DNA of 10,118 nucleotides from an uncultured Gammaproteobacteria bacterium (GTDB taxonomy: Bacteria; Pseudomonadota; Gammaproteobacteria; GCA-2729495): contig CAMYJV010000096.1 in NCBI GenBank assembly GCA_947258805.1, forward strand, positions 1,292 to 11,409, given 5' to 3'. A model generated the notes under the pieces. The model saw nothing but the letters and a program-made list of their open reading frames with translations. It ran no database searches and had not been told where the DNA came from. Positions 8,286-10,118 of this stretch are shown one piece after another (position 1 is the first letter of the stretch; the number at the start of each line of letters is the position of its first letter). A program made the translations under genes and the position numbers.

Positions 8286-8371
8286 CGCCGGCCCCGGCCG
8301 GTGTGTGTCCGGACGTCTGCTTTGACATAAACTTTCCACGATCAGGTGTGGCTGAAAGACGTGCGGGCTGG

Positions 8372-10118
8372 ATGAAGTTCCTCAGTACATTCAAAGCAGA
8401 ACGTTCCATCGCCAGGTTGCTGGAGCAGCAAAACGTCGAATCGCCGACGGCGCGCAAGGCGGCGGAGACGCTTAAGACCATTGGCGTGAACGCGCTGCCC
8501 AAGGTTATCGATGCCCTCGCGGTGGCCGACAAACGGCAGACCAACGTGCTCATCGACGCCCTCAGCAGCCAGCTGAACGACAAGACTTTTCCCGCTTACG
8601 CCGAAGGCCTGCAGCACTCCAATCCGCGCTGCGTGCAGGGCGTCACCTGGGCGCTGTCATCCACCACCGGCTATGACGTCAACAAGCTCCTCGACCTGCT
8701 GGGGATCGAAGGGATCTCAACGCCAGCCGTGATCGAGGTTTTGCGTACTAAAAAAGAGCGCCTTGGCGTCTCCGCTCTGCTGCGGAAGGCCTATGCCCTG
8801 GAGCCTCGCGAAAAAGCCGCGCTGTTCAAGATTGTCGGCGACGTTGCCGACGAGTCCCACGTGCCCGACCTGGTATCCCGACTGACAGGCAAAGATCTCG
8901 CCGTGCGCATTCACCTGATCCACATCCTGTCGCGCTTCAACCGCCCCGATGTGAGCGTCGCAATGCAGGCCCAGCTAAGGGATAAGAACAAAAGCGTGCG
9001 CCAGGCTGCGCTGGCTGCGCTGATGAACCAGGACGGGGAAAAAGACGTCAAGGTAATCACCGGGATGCTCCTCGATCCAGACCTCGAGGTGCAGAGCAAG
9101 GCCGTTGACCTGCTGGTCAAGATGCGCGATCCAGAAACCATGAAATACCTGGTGAAGGTGTTGAAAGACGAGAACGAGTACGCTCGTCGTTCCGCCGTCG
9201 AGGTCCTGAACGAAATCGCCGAACCGAACACGATTCGCCACCTGCTCAACGCGATCGAGGACGATGACTGGTGGGTACGCTCCCGCGCTGCCGACGCGCT
9301 GGCGACGATCGGCGGGCCGAAAGTCATGGACGCCGTTCTGCAACTCATTCGCGATCAAAACGAGAATATTCGCCGCTCGGCTATCGAGATCCTGAACCAG
9401 ACCAAGGACGAGCGCGCGGTGAACCACCTGATCGAGGCCACCCGCGACAATGACTGGTGGGTGCGCGAACGTGCCGCCGACGCGCTCGGCGAAATCGGCG
9501 ATCCCAAAGCCGTCTCGGCCTTGTCGAAGATGCTGGACGAAGACGCCCGGTCGGTTCCAGCCGCGCTTCGGGCCCTGGGCAAACTTGGCAGTGAGCAGGT
9601 GCTGGTCAGTGTGTTGCCGCTGCTGAACAGCCCGGAAAAGGAAATTCGCCTGGAGGCCGTCAACGCCATCGCAAAACTGACCTCCGAACGGACCGCCGAC
9701 ACAATCAAGGCCAAGCTGCAGCCCCTGATGAGCGGCACTGACGAAACCCTGGCAAGGGTGGCGTCGGATGCCGTGGTGCGGATCGACAACCGTTTTTCGG
9801 GAACGATGGCCGATACGGGAGGGAGCTCGGGCCCGGTTAGCAGCAGCGACAGCCTGGCGCAGCGCATGCAGGAGGGCGCCACGCTGCTGGAAGAAGTAGC
9901 TGCAAAAACTGAAGTCATTGCCCCCAGCGATATCGCGGGTGCGCGCCTCGACATCACGACGCTGCGCCCTGGCGACGTCATCGAGACCCGTTACAAGTTC
10001 ATTGAACAGATCGGCAAAGGCGCTTTCGGCACCGTGCTGCTGGTGGAAGATATCGTGGTTGAGGAACGCCTGATCCTCAAGTTCCTGAACGCCAATGTCA
10101 GCTCCGACGAAGAGATGA
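8372..10118 (+). CDS. HEAT-repeat protein fused to a protein kinase domain (3' end outside window)
   Basis: 582 codons are open to the right edge. Residues about 1-480 are a helical HEAT/PBS-lyase-like array, with repeats such as VRSRAADALATIGGPKVM and VRERAADALGEIGDPKAV. A Ser/Gly/Ala-rich linker follows (about 485-530). Then comes TRYKFIEQIGKGAFGTVLLV, where I-G-K-G-A-F-G (547-553) is the glycine-rich ATP loop of a Hanks-type Ser/Thr kinase. LILKFLN places the likely ATP-anchoring Lys at K570. The HRD and DFG motifs would lie beyond the window, so activity cannot be judged. No signal peptide or membrane segment is seen in this part, so a cytoplasmic N-terminus is inferred. HEAT arrays usually bind proteins, so this may be a signalling kinase with a built-in docking or sensing scaffold. 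Start: ATG 8372 (MKFLSTFKAERS); GTG 8348 is an alternative. The ribosome-binding site is weak. Confidence 0.9.
   Translation, partial: MKFLSTFKAERSIARLLEQQNVESPTARKAAETLKTIGVNALPKVIDALAVADKRQTNVLIDALSSQLNDKTFPAYAEGLQHSNPRCVQGVTWALSSTTGYDVNKLLDLLGIEGISTPAVIEVLRTKKERLGVSALLRKAYALEPREKAALFKIVGDVADESHVPDLVSRLTGKDLAVRIHLIHILSRFNRPDVSVAMQAQLRDKNKSVRQAALAALMNQDGEKDVKVITGMLLDPDLEVQSKAVDLLVKMRDPETMKYLVKVLKDENEYARRSAVEVLNEIAEPNTIRHLLNAIEDDDWWVRSRAADALATIGGPKVMDAVLQLIRDQNENIRRSAIEILNQTKDERAVNHLIEATRDNDWWVRERAADALGEIGDPKAVSALSKMLDEDARSVPAALRALGKLGSEQVLVSVLPLLNSPEKEIRLEAVNAIAKLTSERTADTIKAKLQPLMSGTDETLARVASDAVVRIDNRFSGTMADTGGSSGPVSSSDSLAQRMQEGATLLEEVAAKTEVIAPSDIAGARLDITTLRPGDVIETRYKFIEQIGKGAFGTVLLVEDIVVEERLILKFLNANVSSDEEM
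9164..9535 (+). repeat. Tandem duplication of a 62-residue two-HEAT unit
   Basis: Codons 265-326 (9164-9349) and 327-388 (9350-9535) align without gaps over 62 residues. By my count 30 positions are identical. The best conserved block is D-x-D-W-W-V-R-x-R-A-A-D-A-L-x-x-I-G-x-P-K, and both copies also share N-E-x-x-R-R-S-A near the start. Each copy spans two HEAT repeats. The flanking repeats are much more diverged, suggesting this unit duplicated later than the rest of the array or is held similar by function. Confidence 0.8.

Larger units (their letters stand above)
8063..8371. other. 309-bp divergent intergenic region between dcd and the HEAT-kinase gene
   Basis: No gene was recognised here. 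The region holds the dcd ribosome-binding site, a run of seven A residues (8072-8078) and candidate extended -10 elements facing each way. A GC hairpin, CCGGC-CCCG-GCCGG (8288-8301), is followed by a TTGACA (8322-8327) without a matching -10. A second hairpin is CTTT-CCAC / GTGG-(CTG)-AAAG (8332-8358), which covers the alternative GTG start at 8348 of the HEAT-kinase gene. Short open frames on both strands look like composition artefacts. Confidence 0.6.

Noticed and set aside
8322..8327. Perfect TTGACA as a promoter -35
   Set aside because: No acceptable -10 hexamer occurs 16-18 bp downstream (the region reads AGGTGTGG), so a complete promoter is not supported.
8130..8330. 66-codon frames on both strands in the dcd/HEAT-kinase gap
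   Set aside because: No ribosome-binding site, Arg/Pro-rich composition, and overlap with candidate promoter elements.
8911..9981. Minus-strand frames opposite the HEAT region
   Set aside because: Ser/Arg-rich or repetitive translations that mirror the HEAT repeats on the other strand; no family resemblance or start context.

Overview
The window is a GC-rich chromosomal segment whose gene set is typical of a Gammaproteobacterium. The strongest taxonomic clues are the order hda / CDP-alcohol phosphatidyltransferase / DUF2066 / purM / purN, wrbA next to a DUF2069 membrane protein, and proS followed by a small lytic transglycosylase. These arrangements are familiar from pseudomonads, xanthomonads and related marine gammaproteobacteria. 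Genus cannot be fixed from the sequence alone. No IS element, phage gene, CRISPR array, tRNA or rRNA was recognised.

Layout, left to right. (1) The 3' half of proS (+) with an overlapping lytic transglycosylase gene (+). (2) A two-gene minus-strand unit, a DUF4398 lipoprotein then acylphosphatase, joined by a GTGA overlap. (3) A two-gene plus-strand unit, wrbA then a DUF2069 membrane protein, joined by an ATGA overlap. (4) A three-gene minus-strand unit: a DUF2066 exported protein, a CDP-alcohol phosphatidyltransferase, then hda. (5) purM-purN (+), divergent from unit 4 across only about 36 bp and joined by a GTGA overlap. (6) dcd (-). (7) A plus-strand gene running off the right edge that encodes an N-terminal HEAT-repeat array fused to the start of a protein kinase domain.

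The strand switches at every unit and junctions are very tight. The DUF2069 and hda genes converge on a shared CTAG, so their stop codons overlap. purN and dcd converge with 19 bp between them. Most genes are housekeeping: tRNA charging, de novo purine synthesis (PurM makes AIR, PurN makes formyl-GAR), dUTP supply for dTMP synthesis (Dcd), control of initiation (Hda) and phospholipid synthesis. The clearest non-housekeeping item is the HEAT-repeat/kinase fusion at the right end. Its HEAT region contains a recent-looking 62-residue duplication carrying paired DWWVR motifs. A second item is a near-symmetric -10 element (TATCATA) between DUF2066 and purM that could fire in both directions.
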